Positions 12,099-25,004 of a stretch of 64,000 nucleotides of DNA are shown here, in pieces. How positions within the stretch are numbered: the stretch's first letter is position 1; each line of letters begins with the position of its first letter. The stretch is from Notholithocarpus densiflorus. Taxonomy: Eukaryota > Streptophyta > Magnoliopsida > Fagales > Fagaceae. The stretch lies in assembly GCA_030021035.2 (NCBI GenBank), contig JARYZH020000039.1, positions 1,736,001-1,800,000 on the forward strand, in the 5' to 3' direction. A program made the position numbers and the translations under genes. The notes under the pieces were generated by a model that had not been told where the DNA came from, searched no databases, and was given only the letters and a program-made list of their open reading frames with translations.

Positions 12099-15000
12099 GA
12101 ATTTAAAATGAGTAAGATATTTCCATTTGAAGTTTGGATAGTAGTTTTGTCGACCAAGTATGCATCTTTTTAAGGCTGCTTATCCTCAATTCAAGTCTAT
12201 GTAAATTGCCGCAGAAACTCTATTCTTCTATAAATAATTCTATAAATACACACCTTGAGCCTCCATTCAAAATAAATTTTAAGGAGTCTTTTTGCTACTA
12301 TTCTTCCAAAAGCTCTCTCTCTTCACTCAATCTTTTCACACTAGTCTTTTTCATGATTTTTTGATTTTCGAAACTTCTATCTTAAGAGTCACTTTATGCA
12401 TAACGTGGTTTTTAATCCTTCTTTCAAAACCATTTCAAAATTTCATTTTATTTTTAGTTGTGATTATCGTATTCAATTGATTTCTTTGATTCCCCCTTCA
12501 ATCTCAACCAATCTTGTTAAATAGGCACTAAAAGGCCAATTATAAGTTTCAAATATGTGATTCTCAATCAAGGTAAGTCCTTCCCCCATGACTTTTTATT
12601 GCTTAAATATGATTGAAGGCGATGTTTATTTTTATGAATGTGTTCTTGGATATTGTTTTTGCATAGAACAAGGTTTTGATTAGTTTAGATTTAATTTGTT
12701 ATGATATAGTTTGTTCTCAATGAAAGAGTCAAGTCAATAAATTAAAAATCATGTGAATCCAATTGAATATGGAAAATAATTTTGGAATTAGGTTTCATGT
12801 TAGGATGCGCACTCATAATTGATTGTACGAACACAAGTTTAATATTTGTGTATGCATGCTTCAGGCTTGCATATGTAGCTTGACTAAAAATAGGAAAAAT
12901 TTTGTATTTTGATTTTCTGATTTGATTGCTTTGATACTTTTCGTATGCCATAAGATTTGACTTTACTCATATTTGGGAAATTAATAATTATTTGTTATTT
13001 TCCATGATTTTTAGTTTACATTGCCATAATCAAATTTTATTTGGATAAGTCTAGAATGAAGTTTTCCCTTATTAATGCATCTTTGGTGTGATTTGGTTTG
13101 CTTTGATTATTGACTAGAGAGATTCGATTTGTTGTCAAATTTAGCTTGACTTGATTAATTAGGCTTGATTTGTTTTCGAATTGTAAATATGTTTCCTTCT
13201 TTACTATGACATGAACGATGAATTTTGAATGCATGATGAATGAATGACTAGTTTAGGTTTCACATGAGTGTGTGCGCACGCGTGCTACTTTCTTGCATGC
13301 TTTAGGATCGCCCATTATGGGCTTCCTTGATAGAACTAGGCTATGGAACATAGGCCCACATGCCAAGGGGACTTGGGTTTCTAATACTATCCTAAGGAGT
13401 ATCCTAACTCCGAATCTAGTATCCAGTGTAGACCTTTACAAGGGATCAAAATTGGTTTTTGGACTTGAACTAGGTGATGACTCCCAACCCTCTACCTCCA
13501 ATCCACTTGGCTGAGGCATACTCCTTAGGCAACAATCCCATGTCTAGGATGGTGAGCCTAAAGTGAAGACTTCGCTGGAGATAGAGAGTTAAGATTCTAG
13601 TTTATTTTGTAGCTTATCTAACAAGGACCCTCCTAATGATGCCTTGCACATCTCTTTACGCTATGAACCCTCAATGGAGGTAAGTGGGGGATCTTAAGTC
13701 CCATTGGGGCTTAAGGTCTTTGTACCTCACCTCATAAACTCACAGCATGTGCGATTGCTCGTGATGACATATAACTACAATAACAAGTTAACCTGCCTAT
13801 CCATTAAGGGAAAATGTTTCACTCCAAACTAGTTTATGGAGAAACTCTTCAAACTCCTCATATATCGTTTTATTGAATGTGAATTTTGAGAATCTAATAG
13901 TCGGATTATATGTTCTTATTATATCCTCCATGCTTGTAAAATTTTAAGAATATCAAAGATCAATAGCTATGTCATCAATAAAATGATTAAATTTTAAGTT
14001 TTTGTGATATAAAACTATGCATAAAAAATAAGTTTATTGATTTTTATTTGAACAAAATTTGATATGAGTGTTAAGAACATAAAAAATAAATAAATAAATA
14101 AAATAAAATTGCAATCCAACGGTTAGATTTTCAAAATTTTCAAACAATAAAAAGATATAGGAGAAGTTTGAAGGGTTTTTCTCCAAATTAGTTTGGAGAT
14201 AAATCTTTTCCTCCACTAAGGGCCACTCCACCTGGGTTGGAGAACAAGGCACCTAGTTGTTAGTGGTATTTTGAAGGAAGAGGAGAAGGAAACCCTATTA
14301 ATCTGTACCCATACATAGAATAGCCATAAAACTCGATCCCTAGGGAAAAGCCCAAAGTCGCATGTCTTAAAGAAGAACCCAAAAAGAAATAAGAATATGA
14401 TCCAATTAGGGGTCTAACTTTTGAGGCTAATTCAAAACCTTTCTTTCAATTAAGGGGTCTAAAAGCATGAGTATACATAGACTTTGGAAAATGATAATGG
14501 ACTATAAACTCATAAGATACCCTAACTTTTGGCCTCAATTCCAATACAATTTCTCAAACAAAAGGCCCAAGATCATGAGTATGTTATGAGCTTTATTGAA
14601 ATGATGTTGGACTCATCCATAATGTTTTGAAACCTTAAAACCCCAAAGAGTTGGGTAGGCCCATTAAAAACTCAATGAGGATTAAAAAAAAGATGAAATC
14701 ATTTGAAAAAAATGAGACGGACACGACCATTGGACCAAATCATTGAAATTAGATGTATGGCCCATATGAGAGTAGGGAGATTGAAAAAGTAAATGGACCA
14801 TGATCCTTGAAACTAGATGTAAGACCCATCTTAAGGAAGGGATTGAACATTGCAAATGGGCTTCGTCTAGAAGAGATGGTCTTAGGAATGGAAAAAATAA
14901 AATACTCTAACGGGTTGGGATAAGTAAAAATTAAAAAATAAATAAAAAGGAAAAAAAAAAAAAAAAAAGGGAAAACAAAACAAAACATAAAGAAAAAGAA

Positions 15001-15599
15001 GAGGTGTTGGTGTGGGCTTTGAAGTGTCATGGCTTACTTTAAATATAGGTCCAAATAAATTTTATAAAAGAGAAAAAAAAGGGAAAATTTTCTAAAATAT
15101 GATGGGCCTCTATTATGAATGAGGCATTGATCTTAGTGTTTAAATTCTTTGATGAGATCCACTTATGAAAAAACCTTGTAAACTTCTTGAATAATCTATG
15201 CTTATGCCCAAATGAGGATGAATGAGTGAGATGAGTAACTTGTAATTGGATCCAAAGCCCAAAGCGAAAAAAAAAATGATGGGGCAGTGGGTGTCTTCCT
15301 TGAGAAAATGATGCTCAAAATGGTAAAATAGTAATTTGAGGATTTCATTTATTTTTATTTAATAATAGGAAGATAGAATAGTGGGGATGAAAAAGGAGGA
15401 AGTCGGGTATATGTGCCTGTTCATGCATCTACTGCCCACAGACAAAACCGGTCTGACAGCACCGATCCACCCCTTTTAGAGCTCCGTCAAGGGTTTCTAG
15501 CATGGTAGTCGACGGGGCTTTTCCAGTACCGACGTCGAATCGGTGTGGCGAACGGTGCTGAGATGTGCACATCACTGGAAACCGCACTGACTCGGTACA

Positions 15600-15600
<1 letters not shown>
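12099..15600. other. Intergenic region, probably retroelement-derived
   Basis: No intact gene is seen. At 12220-12260 a TATAAATA-type motif is followed by CT-rich sequence, and 13300-13760 and 14230-15290 are less AT-rich, with many GGCCCA/TGGGCC words and 'aligned' GGCTTAAGG-like phrases, as in old LTR elements. No LTR pair, reverse transcriptase or gag could be recognised. A GC-richer block at about 15420-15600 is also unassigned. Confidence 0.4.

Positions 15601-15610
<10 letters not shown>

Positions 15611-15645
<35 letters not shown>
15611..15645. repeat. (AT)n microsatellite
   Basis: An uninterrupted AT dinucleotide run of about 35 bp follows a TGTGTGTCT stretch. Confidence 0.9.
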
Positions 15646-15648
<3 letters not shown>

Positions 15649-17341
15649 TCTAATATAATACCAAACGTGTCTTGTACTCTTGTCTAGTTGTCTTGCATTT
15701 TCTCAAAAAAAAAAAAAAAAAACCAAACGGTGCCATATTTGGTTAGTTTAACTGTGTAAGATATTTTCTCTTTCACTTTTGCTCTCAGCCACACACATTG
15801 GAGTCTTTGAACCACATAATTTTTCCATACCCTAATCCTGCCAAACAAATAGTAGGTTTTCCCTCTCAATCTCAGGCTCTCATCGAACCCTCCACTTATT
15901 AAGAACACAAGCTCTTAGTCTCACTCTCTCAAGTCTCATCTCAGATTCTCAGTCTCACTTTGTCACAGAGAAAGACTTTTCTCTCATAGAGTCTAACAGA
16001 ATCCCTAATCCCTAAGTCAGTCAGTCTCCATCTTATCTCCGTTCTCCACCATCAACTCTGTCACTATGTAGTTCTCTCTTTGGTAACCCTAACATCTAAT
16101 TTTTTTAGTTTTATTTAGAGGTCACAGAATGTTTCTTGTTGATTCTACTTTTTTTTTTTTTGGTTTATTTTCTTCTAATTTCAGGGGTAATTTAAGAGAT
16201 TTAGCCTAGTATAGGACTAAATCCCAAAGGCTCAAAGATTTCTCGGGTATTTTCTCATACTACTTTTATTTGTTTTGAGTTCACTAATGTTTGATTTTTT
16301 TTTTTTCTTTGCTATTTGATTTTGTTTTTAGGGTTATTTTATATTTTGTTTTCAGTTCACCCTATTGTGTCAAACTTTCGTGTTTGTGTTTGATTTTGCT
16401 TCTTTTTTTTTTTTTTTTAAGGTTCACTCATGTTGTTTGCTATTTGATTTTGTTTCTAGGGCTCAAATATTGTAAATTTATTTGTTGGTCATCCTATTGA
16501 TTGATTATACTGTTTTGATTTTAGTTTATTATATCATGCTATTATGGTTTTAGTTGATTATCTTATTGTTATTGTGATTTTAGCACTGAGAAAGTTGATG
16601 TTGTTGTTTGATTATCTAATCTAATAGGGCATTTTATAATTCATATGTTTTATAAATTCTATGTTTATAAGGGTTTAATGTAGTATTTGGGGGAAAAATA
16701 AGCCCTTTGTATAGAAAGGTCCAATTAAAAAGAAGTCAAAATGGGCTCAAAATGCTATTTTTTAGAGGCCAAAAAGCCCAAATTTTAGAATAATAATTTT
16801 TAAAAGCCTAGCCCACATAACTGAACAAACCACACCAAGCCGCTAAGATTAACCACACCTTGTGTTGACCGGTTCTTACCCTCCAAAAGTGATGTGCGGT
16901 CAAGCATAGGGTGAAATCGCACCCTATAGGCGCAATGCAAAAAACCTCTCCAAAACTGATCGCACCGAACTGCATACACCCCTATATGACACCACAAAAG
17001 ATGTCCTTACCATTTGTACTATCACTTGAACTCCGCCAATATATAGAGTTTAATGAGCATAATTACAAAAATGATTGAATTTTTTATTTTTTTTTTTCTC
17101 TTTCTAGGAGTATACAATGACAAATCATCGAAATAGTGTAGATGGATAGAATCTCTAATTGGTATATCACATATGTCAACAACAATATAAATTATTCAAA
17201 TATTTTTAGAAAGTCCCAAGTAAGAGTATTCTTAATTTTACCACCTTCATCGAGAAAGTTCGTACCCCAAAAATAAATCGTTTCTTAAGAACTTGATTTT
17301 GTTTCCCCTCGTGCAAAACACGCCTAGATGGCTAGATGTTT
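15646..17341. other. Intergenic region
   Basis: AT-rich sequence with several poly(T) tracts. A CT-rich stretch at about 15870-16080 resembles a leader region but no coding exon follows. No gene is supported. Confidence 0.5.
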
Positions 17342-17355
17342 ATCTGTAACAATAC

Positions 17356-17373
17356 TTTATTTTTTTGAGGAAA
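17356..17373 (-). mobile_element. Ultra-short retroposon tail with 14-bp TSD
   Basis: TTTATTTTTTTGAGGAAA (TTTCCTC-A-rich on the minus strand) is flanked by exact copies of ATCTGTAACAATAC at 17342-17355 and 17374-17387. Confidence 0.8.
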
Positions 17374-17462
17374 ATCTGTAACAATACATAAAATAGAAAA
17401 GTTACACAGAATCTTTTTTTTTTTGGTCGGAAAAATACAGAAGTACTACACACCGAAAAGGA

Positions 17463-17494
<32 letters not shown>

Positions 17495-17508
17495 AGAAGA
17501 AGTATTAA

Positions 17509-17831
17509 GGCTACGTTTGGATTGGGCTGATACGTTTACGTTTGCATTTTCAGTTTTTTTTTTTTTTTTTTTTACGCGCGTCAGGCCAAATTTTTACTGT
17601 TCATTCACTGTTGCGGATACTGTTCATAAACAGTAGCAGCAACATTTGACTTTTCCCCTGTAAACAATGCATTCATGCATTGTTCACAGACCCACAAATT
17701 ACACTTTTCAGCAACTTTTTCATTAAAAATGGGTCCTGCGGTATTATTTACACATTTAAAAATTATTTTGCTACAGTATTTTTCAGTTTCAGTTTTCAGT
17801 TTTCAGTTTTCAGTTGTATCCAAACGGACCC
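17509..17831. mobile_element. Tourist/PIF-like MITE with TAA duplication
   Basis: The element starts GGCTACGTTTGGAT and ends with ATCCAAACGGACCC (complement GGGTCCGTTTGGAT), with TAA on both sides (17506-17508 and 17832-17834). It is 323 bp with no coding capacity. A 3-bp TAA target fits PIF/Harbinger-type MITEs. Confidence 0.75.
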
Positions 17832-17843
17832 TAAGTATCGTTC

Positions 17844-17878
17844 TGTCTTCTCAAAAAAAAAAAAAAAAAAAAAAAAAC
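17844..17878 (+). mobile_element. Ultra-short retroposon tail with 8-bp TSD
   Basis: TGTCTTCTC followed by a poly(A) run lies between TATCGTTC at 17836-17843 and 17879-17886, right at the edge of the MITE ending at 17831. Confidence 0.7.
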
Positions 17879-18002
17879 TATCGTTCAGATAGATCCAAAC
17901 CATTTGATATCTAATGTGTCTTTTATATTAAAAGTGAAGGCAAGAGTTAGGTAAATTTCTTTAGGCTGGATCTGTTAGATTTCTTTGGTCAACAATTATT
18001 TA

Positions 18003-18260
18003 CACTACAAGAAAGTTTGCTATTTTCAATGGTTGAAAACGTCGAAAAAAGTATTTTTGACAGTTTAAGTGACCGTTGAGAACCGCCACTAAAAACTATG
18101 TCGAAACTTTTTTTCTACACCCTATGTGACCATCGAAAAATGTGATTCACCTTTATCAACAATTATTAAATATCGAAATATTATTGAAAACTGTTGAAAT
18201 ATATGTTGTCTTGAGATAAATTTCAACAATTTGAAACCGTTGAAATAAGTATTTTTAAAA
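18003..18260 (+). mobile_element. CACTA (En/Spm-type) terminus
   Basis: CACTACAAGAAAG is the canonical CACTA terminus. TTA precedes it, as expected for a 3-bp target. The next 250 bp carry repeated GTTGAAA / GTCGAAA words in both orientations, like CACTA subterminal repeats. No complementary TTTCTTGTAGTG end was found to the right, so the element is partial or its far end has decayed. Confidence 0.6.
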
Positions 18261-18914
18261 TAAATAAATAAGAAAACCTAATTTGGATGCAGTCCTTCAC
18301 TTGATCCTAATAACCTGATTCAAAATATAAACATAAACACAATTGTGCAATTCCAAACTAAACTCCATTCTCATATAAAAACTAAAGCACCAGCCTAATT
18401 TTTAAGTATTCAAATAGTTCCAAGTTTTCAAAATGGCTAATTAAAAGAAGAAAAAAAAATTAAAAACCACTGTACTCCATCAATTATCCTCAAGTAACAG
18501 ATTTATGGAGAAGTGCCACTTCCCAACAAGAAGGTCAGGCCCATGACAAAAGCTAGTATCATTGAAAAAAAGATGATGCATCCTTTCTTCATGTACTTCC
18601 CCGTAGAGGACACCCCATCCCTCCAATATTTTCCTTACTCATAAAGCACATACATCCACTTTAACAAGTGCATATCCACCCAAGGACAACCTATAAACCA
18701 CATAAAATTGGGTAAGACTTAAGTGAGGAGCTACCTAAATTTTATTAACTGTGTGAATCAAAAAGTCAAGGCCCAAAGGTAAAAAATTGAAATTAAGAGT
18801 ATAGACAGACTAAACACCAATAATATCATAACTTGGCCAAAAGATAAAAACATAAAAAAGGAAGAATTGAAACATCTATCTTTAACATAACTGTCAAGTC
18901 CAAGTTAAAAATTG

Positions 18915-19035
18915 CAACACTTACATAAATGGCACCTGGTGGGTCCTGAACCCATGACCCTACCATCCACAATGCTTTTACAAGAGGAGGTTCCATTTGA
19001 GCTAGAGCTCATTGGCATGAACATCCTATTGAATA
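18915..19035 (-). mobile_element. tRNA-derived SINE fragment
   Basis: On the minus strand TAGCTCAAATG fits the pol III A box, and GGTTCAGGACCC is close to a B box, about 55 bp downstream. Open frames across this block are incidental. Confidence 0.6.
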
Positions 19036-19714
19036 TCAAAGAAACCAATAGGCAAAAGGAAGATGTGATGGAAGCCCATACACGCATGAAAATAAGTTAT
19101 AGACATTTACTTCAGTATAAATCCATGTATATAACATTGATGCAGACACCATTACAACAAGGGAAACCAAATTAGAGTATTAGATTTCACACACCATTTG
19201 GAGCACCCCACCCCCCACCTCCTCTCTTCTTTTATTTTCATGGAAACAAATTCCAACCAGTATAAACAATTAAACATTTACTTTTTCTTGTGCAATGTCT
19301 TGAAGGCAGAAACTTAAAAAAATTATAAAAAAAAAAAAACAGAGAACTTTAATTCCACCTGGAGTTTAAATGCACACGAATTTTTCGTCAATCATCATTT
19401 TAGATAATGCATTTTGTAAATTACTGCCTACTTCCATTCACAACATCTTAAATTCACTTTTTGTTAGATAAATTAAATTCACAACTAGTATCTTCATTAA
19501 ATACATATGCATGGAATCTTACAGTAAAAGCAATAATCTTAAACATCTTAACAAAATGGTAGCTTGCAAACTGTAACACAACGCTCAGACAAGATTCTAA
19601 TGATCATGCTGGCCACTCTAACAAAAGCAGTGCTCTAAGTTCATATACAGATTGGAAAAAGGCTCATCACAAAGTAAATAACCATTTGCAGGATTATAGA
19701 CACTAAAATCTTAC

Positions 19715-21220
19715 CTTGGCAAGAAGAGTCTTTCCAGTTCCGGGTGTTCCAGTCAAAAGAATTCCCTGCGAATAAGTATGTGTTAGGCTATGTATTATGA
19801 AATTAATCAAGCAAAGATAAACAGAAAAATGCAAGTTACAGATAGATGAAATCAGAAAGATATTACCACTCTTCATACCAGAGAAGGCGAAGAATGACTA
19901 CAGAATCTAAGGTTGTAGTTGAAGTAATTTAATCTCAAACATTCCACACTCTAGCATATAAAAAATTTCAGGTTTTCTAATAAAACCGTAAGCTATTCAT
20001 ATACTTGTGCAATACACGATTCACAAAACTAAACAGAATCAACATGTTACACTTCATACACAGAAAGGAACACCCAAAGCCTTTTGTTGAGTATTCTCAA
20101 TATCTGTAACATATAGAAATATAATAACAAACCTTTGGCAACTTCCCCCCAAGGCGAGTAAATTTAGATGGGTTTTTTAGGTACTCCACTACTTCCTCAA
20201 GCTCCTGCTTTGCATCATCATAACCTTTGACATCTTTAAATGTCTTAACATTCTGCAAGAAAACAAATTGGTCAGGGTGATTAAATAATATACTTCAAAT
20301 GCAAGCATACTGCAAGTAAGAGATGCAACTCCCAAGTTCCTTGGAAAATGACTCCCATAAAATATTCAAGAAACCATAATTACAAGAACTGAAGAAACAC
20401 CTTTATCTAAACTATTATTTGCAATTTTAGGTGATATCACATCCCTACCTTACCTTTGAATTTTTTTTTTTTTTTTTTTGGACAAGTCTTTCAACTAAAT
20501 ATAGGAACTAGAACTACACATTAAAGTCTCCATTTGTTTCTTAACATGTTTTAGCAAAAAAATTTAAACAAAATTTTTCACCTATAAGTATTTCACTAGA
20601 AAAAGAATAACATCTTTAGTCCTTAACCAAAACAGAACCAAAAAATTGAAAATTACAACTATAAATAGATGAGGCTATACCCCCATCTACATCATAGCAC
20701 GATGAAAACTAGGACTACAGACCAATCCCCGATCAGAAAACAAACATGTTATGCACTACATCATCAAAATATAACTCTTCCTATAAAAGGACATTCACCT
20801 ACAGCTCCAACGCCCAAACAGCAGACGACTACACGAGACCAAATTCCTCATAAAGTCAATTCTTTATACGCCACTGACACTAAGCCGAAAGGGAGGCACC
20901 AACACCACAATCAATCAAATTAACATCTTCATATGCATTTTCAATCACTTTCAACCATCCCCCTTTCTCAAAATCCAAATTCGATCCACGTCCACTCTTT
21001 TACTAACTTACCCCACTTCTTCTCCTCCCCCACAAAAATATCTATAATTAAGAAAACTAATCACCATCATTATTACAACACATTATATAGAGGATTACAG
21101 ATTACAAACCTCATAAGCATTCACGAAACTTTCCTTCAATTGAAGTAAGCTTTGTATAGTTCCCTTCAATTCCTTTTGCTTGTTCTCGAGCAAAGCATTG
21201 TCATTCTGAAGATAACTCAC
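19715..21220 (-). pseudogene. Chimeric gene fragment: coiled-coil exon plus two FTSH11-like exons
   Basis: Three exon-like blocks on the minus strand have AG/GT borders and open frames. Block 1, 21110-21220 (37 codons), reads ALLENKQKELKGTIQSLLQ, a coiled-coil segment from a gene I do not recognise. Block 2, 20133-20252 (40 codons), reads TFKDVKGYDDAKQELEEVVE and continues to LGGKLPK. Block 3, 19715-19765 (17 codons), reads GILLTGTPGTGKTLLAK, a Walker A motif. Blocks 2 and 3 match the start of the AAA domain of plant FTSH11, a chloroplast/mitochondrial ATP-dependent metalloprotease. All blocks are phase 0 and multiples of three, so they could be spliced in frame. The rest of FTSH11 (Walker B, HEAGH zinc site, membrane segments) is absent on both sides. 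It is best read as captured gene pieces, possibly by the CACTA-type element starting at 18003. Confidence 0.75.
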
Positions 21221-21450
21221 CTATTAAAAGAAAATTAATTGGAAAATTCTAGGATTATACATAACCTTTGCAAAATGACACAGTAATGAATATAACTAGT
21301 AAATTTTAAATGAATGTCTAATTTTTATTATTTTTTAAAATTAATGACAAATCAATTTGAAAAGCTAAAATTTGTTGTATTCTTAATATCACTTAAACTA
21401 AATTAAAAAAATAATTAATTTTCAATTACAATTAGAGAATATATAATGAC

Positions 21451-21542
21451 TAGGATAATAATGACTTTTTCTCTTTTCTTTTTAGAATAGGATAATAATG
21501 ACTTTTTTTCTTTTCTTTTTAGAATAGGATAATAATGACTTA
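21451..21542. repeat. 37-bp tandem repeat, about 2.5 copies
   Basis: Units starting TAGGATAATAATGACTTTTT occur at 21451, 21488 and (partial) 21525. Confidence 0.9.
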
Positions 21543-21577
21543 TTTATATACATAAATACACATATATTAACCCCCAA

Positions 21578-21745
21578 GGGATTGGCCTAGTGGTTTTCAA
21601 AGCCTCATGAGATCCCTCAACAAGAAAAAAGAAGGAAAAAAAAAAGAAGAAGAGAAAAAGCCTTATGAGATCCAAAGTTCTTGGGTGTGAAACTTCTACC
21701 CTCCATCTTGGGAACACTTCAAAGTGATTCCTCCATTAAAATTGC
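21578..21745 (+). mobile_element. SINE-like unit
   Basis: TGGCCTAGTGG fits the pol III A-box consensus. The B box is degenerate (GGTGTGAAACTTC), about 85 bp downstream. Confidence 0.4.
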
Positions 21746-21854
21746 CTTAGAATAGAAATCTTTTGTCAAACTCTGAGTATTCCACATTTATATATAACTT
21801 TCATTTTCCTTAAGCCCCTATACAAACGAGATGACTTTTTTTAGTATACAAACT

Positions 21855-21925
21855 TAAATAGTAACTCAACTGGTTAGCACCTTCTGTATTTAGGGTTCAA
21901 ATATCTAAGAAGATTGATGGGAATG
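21855..21925 (+). mobile_element. tRNA-like SINE head
   Basis: TAACTCAACTGGTTAGC is followed by GGGTTCAAATATC at A-box/B-box spacing. The body is short and its end is not clear. Confidence 0.45.
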
Positions 21926-22097
21926 AGGACTTGAGTTTTTTTTTTTTTTTTTTTCTTCTCAAAGATGAAATGGAATTATCAAGTGGGACATCTTAAAGTT
22001 AACCTCATGCCTTAATTTTATCCATAAGATTGTGTTTGGATGGAGGGGAAAGTAGAATGAGATGATTGAGGAAGCTCAATGAATCTTGTTTGGATGT

Positions 22098-22300
22098 CTT
22101 TTTTTTTTTTTTTTTTTTTTGTAAGAAAAAGTAAGGTTCAGTTTTATTGATGAATGAAATTATTTTGGAATACATCATCCAAATCTAGTTGTCGTTCTTC
22201 TACCTATACATCAAAATATGTAGATAAAACTGCTCTTCTAATAAGGAAATGAGCAGGTTGATTGCCCTCTCTCTTCACATGACGGAAACTACAACTTTGT
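22098..22300 (-). mobile_element. LINE 3' end fragment (RNase H tail)
   Basis: A poly(T) run at 22098-22120 is the poly(A) tail of a minus-strand LINE. Upstream on that strand the translation HVKREGNQPAHFLIRRA resembles the C-terminus of the RNase H domain of plant LINEs. It is inserted in a sequence with GTTTGGATG-type MITE words on both sides (22030-22080 and 22320-22375). Confidence 0.6.
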
Positions 22301-22567
22301 AATTAAAGTAGAGGCAAAGTTCCTCTCCCTTACCCCCTACTCTTCTCTCCCTACAATCGTTCAAATAAATTATAAAAACATACTAACAAGAGCAGAGCAT
22401 GGGGTCAAGAGGGCCCAACCCCCTTGCCCCTTTTCCTTATAGACGGTCTTCTTCTTCCCTTTTTTCTTCTCCATTTTTGAATTTTTTCTTTAATTTTCTT
22501 TTATATGTCAAACCTATTAAAAAAACATTACAAAAAAAAAAAAAAAAATTCATATATATATATATAT

Positions 22568-23346
22568 TGTAGAGACTGGGTCTGAGCACTTCTACCGTTA
22601 GAAAAGTAGATTCAGGCCCAACTAGCCCTAAATAATAAATTTGCAGAGAATGGGTTTAAGAACTAGGCCTTAGTGAGGATAGCAACGAATAAACATGGTT
22701 ATGGGTAAACTGAATAGTAGGAAAACGGGTCTTAAGTGTTAGAATCCTTCTTGGACGTTGGTCCGAGGAGCTTTCTTGTTCTTATTATTTCCTCAGTGCT
22801 TGAATACAGAGGTTACAAAGATGATACACGTTGCTACAGTGTTTTCTACTTCCAATCTCACATCCTTTCTCTAGAGGACCTCTTTACATTTTATACCCTC
22901 TTTAGGTTGATCTTGGCCCTCCATTTGTTGATCGTGCAGGTCACTACTTGAGTGTTTGTCCTATCAGCCGCCGTCCCAAACCTTCTGTGAGTTGCAGCGA
23001 CCAAAGCGGCACTGTTCAGGGGTCATTTCCTCATTAATGCGGCCAGAACTTTAGTTGTGGGCATTTAATGTGGAGGTGACAGCTCCTCCCTGAATTGCTC
23101 TCCCAGGCTCTCACGGCTGACCCACGGTGCTTGTCTTCTTTCTTGGAACGCTCTACGAAACCGCCCTTGACGGCGTGCTGCCCTTCCTTTCTATAATCTC
23201 GGTTTGTCGAGGACATGATTGTCCTCGGCGATGCTTCTTGGTAGTTAGGATGTTCTCCGTTCGTTCTCGGACGTTTCTTCTTCCTCGGTGTGGGCCTTGG
23301 GCCTAGTATAAAGTGGGCTGGGGGAGCCAGATTCATTGACCCCACA
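22568..23346 (+). repeat. Solo LTR of the same family as 2923-3721
   Basis: The unit starts TGTAGAGACTGGGTCTGAG and ends GACCCCACA, with TG...CA borders and about 779 bp. It aligns in opposite orientation to 2923-3721. No gag, pol or second LTR adjoins it, so it is a solo LTR. The flanks are (AT)-rich (tatat / tataa), so a 5-bp target duplication is compatible but not decisive. Confidence 0.75.
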
Positions 23347-24987
23347 TATAAAAATATATATATATATGTATATATATTTTTGAGATAGTTACAATATACT
23401 GTTAATCTCGTAGCTCAAATTCCCCCCCCTCCCCCCCTTTAAACCCCCCAAGAACTTTGTGCATGAGGAGGTGCTGATTAAGGTAAAAGGCCCTTGACGT
23501 TTCCTATTTTATCTTAAAGTTAAGAGGTAAAATAAAAGGAAGGATTCAAAATAATAATAATAAAGAAAGAAATTTGTAATTGAAGATAAAAAATACAAAG
23601 AAATAAAATTAAAAATGTTACCTTTAAAAGGGTTAAGAGTTCAAATTCTTTATATGATATTTATTATTTTTCACAAAAATAAATGTTTAAGTAATAAATT
23701 TAAAAAATAGTTATATAATAAACTTTATAATTTAATATTATTTTTAAGTTGAACTCAAAAGTATTTGATGCACAAATGGTACTTATAATATGGCTTAAAT
23801 TTTTTATGATTTAATCATTTTATAAAGTTAAATACAATTAACATAAGTTGTTCTTGGGATTTATTTACTTACTAAAAATCATTACATGAGAATTATAAGT
23901 AAAAATTTGATAAAAAAAAAATTACATCAAGGTTTATTCATATATAAAAACCCTAAAAAATTAACACAATATAACGGATTGTTATATTTTTATGGGTTTT
24001 ATAACATTAAAATACTACTTAGTATTCATATGAGTATCATTTTTTATTATTATTTAAATTGGTTTGAGTATTATATGTATTGAGTGCACTCGTGTGCATA
24101 ATATGCGTATCTACATGTCCACAATTGTATGGACTATGAAGACATGCATATATGTTTTTTCTTTATAAATTCTTCCACACTTTAAGTCAAATCCTAGCTC
24201 CGCCATGCATACTTCCAATATACCATGTTCTTCCATTGAATGTATAAATCTTTTTTCAACATTTTTCGTGATATGCCTTGTTTGTAATTTTAGGATTTAG
24301 ACAGTGTATTACTGTACGTCATGAGCTATTCTAGTGATTGCATTCTGGGATCGTGGATCATATTTCTGCGTCACACAATATCTTAATGAACGTTGGTGAA
24401 GATGGGCAATTCAGCCTAGTACAATTTTAAAACAAATCTAGGATTGTGGAAACTGACTTTTCTTTCTGTATCATTTTCATATTTCTGCTTGAGAGTGAGA
24501 CCAACCCAACTTTACTAGCTAGTCCAGACTGTAGCCACTTAAACGAACCAGGAATAACTCTGTATTTGGTGCTTAGTTGCAATGCTTAAAGACAGTCATC
24601 AAGGTGGCATCTCCCTCGCATTAGTTTCATAGTAATTAATAATTTAATACTATTAAAGATGGTTTTGAGGTTCTTATTATATCACATACAAAATCATCTC
24701 GTATTAGTTTATGGTTTGCATAAAATTTTATCTATTCCAAATAAAATTATTTTTTAATACATTTCTAACCTTTTTCAATGTGGATTCTCAAAAAAAAAAA
24801 AAAAAAAAAAAAAAAATCTATTGTAATACCGATTTGTGTTTTGATTTGATAATAAAATGCGCAATCATTAGAAGCAGACGTTATAGGTAGAAACTCTATT
24901 AAAAAAATAATACCAAGACAAAGGGTAATGTCTTTTGTTCTATGGCCTACTTCAGATTGGATTAGCTTGGTTCATATGATCATATCT
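23347..24987. other. AT-rich intergenic region
   Basis: Homopolymer C runs at about 23422-23438 and a poly(A) run at about 24790-24817 are present. No gene is supported. Confidence 0.6.
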
Positions 24988-25004
24988 AAGATCGATGTCT
25001 ATAG

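Noticed and set aside
12134..12480. TATA-like motifs and CT-rich leader as a gene promoter
   Set aside because: No coding exon follows for several kb; it may be part of an old LTR element, but no second LTR was seen.
16800..17000. GC-richer block with GTGCGGT and ACCGCAC-type words, possibly a hAT MITE
   Set aside because: The words suggest a hAT element but no convincing terminal repeats or 8-bp duplication could be found.
18912..19175. 87-codon open frame as an exon of the FTSH11 fragment
   Set aside because: It does not match the expected continuation after the Walker A exon and overlaps a SINE with pol III boxes on the other strand.
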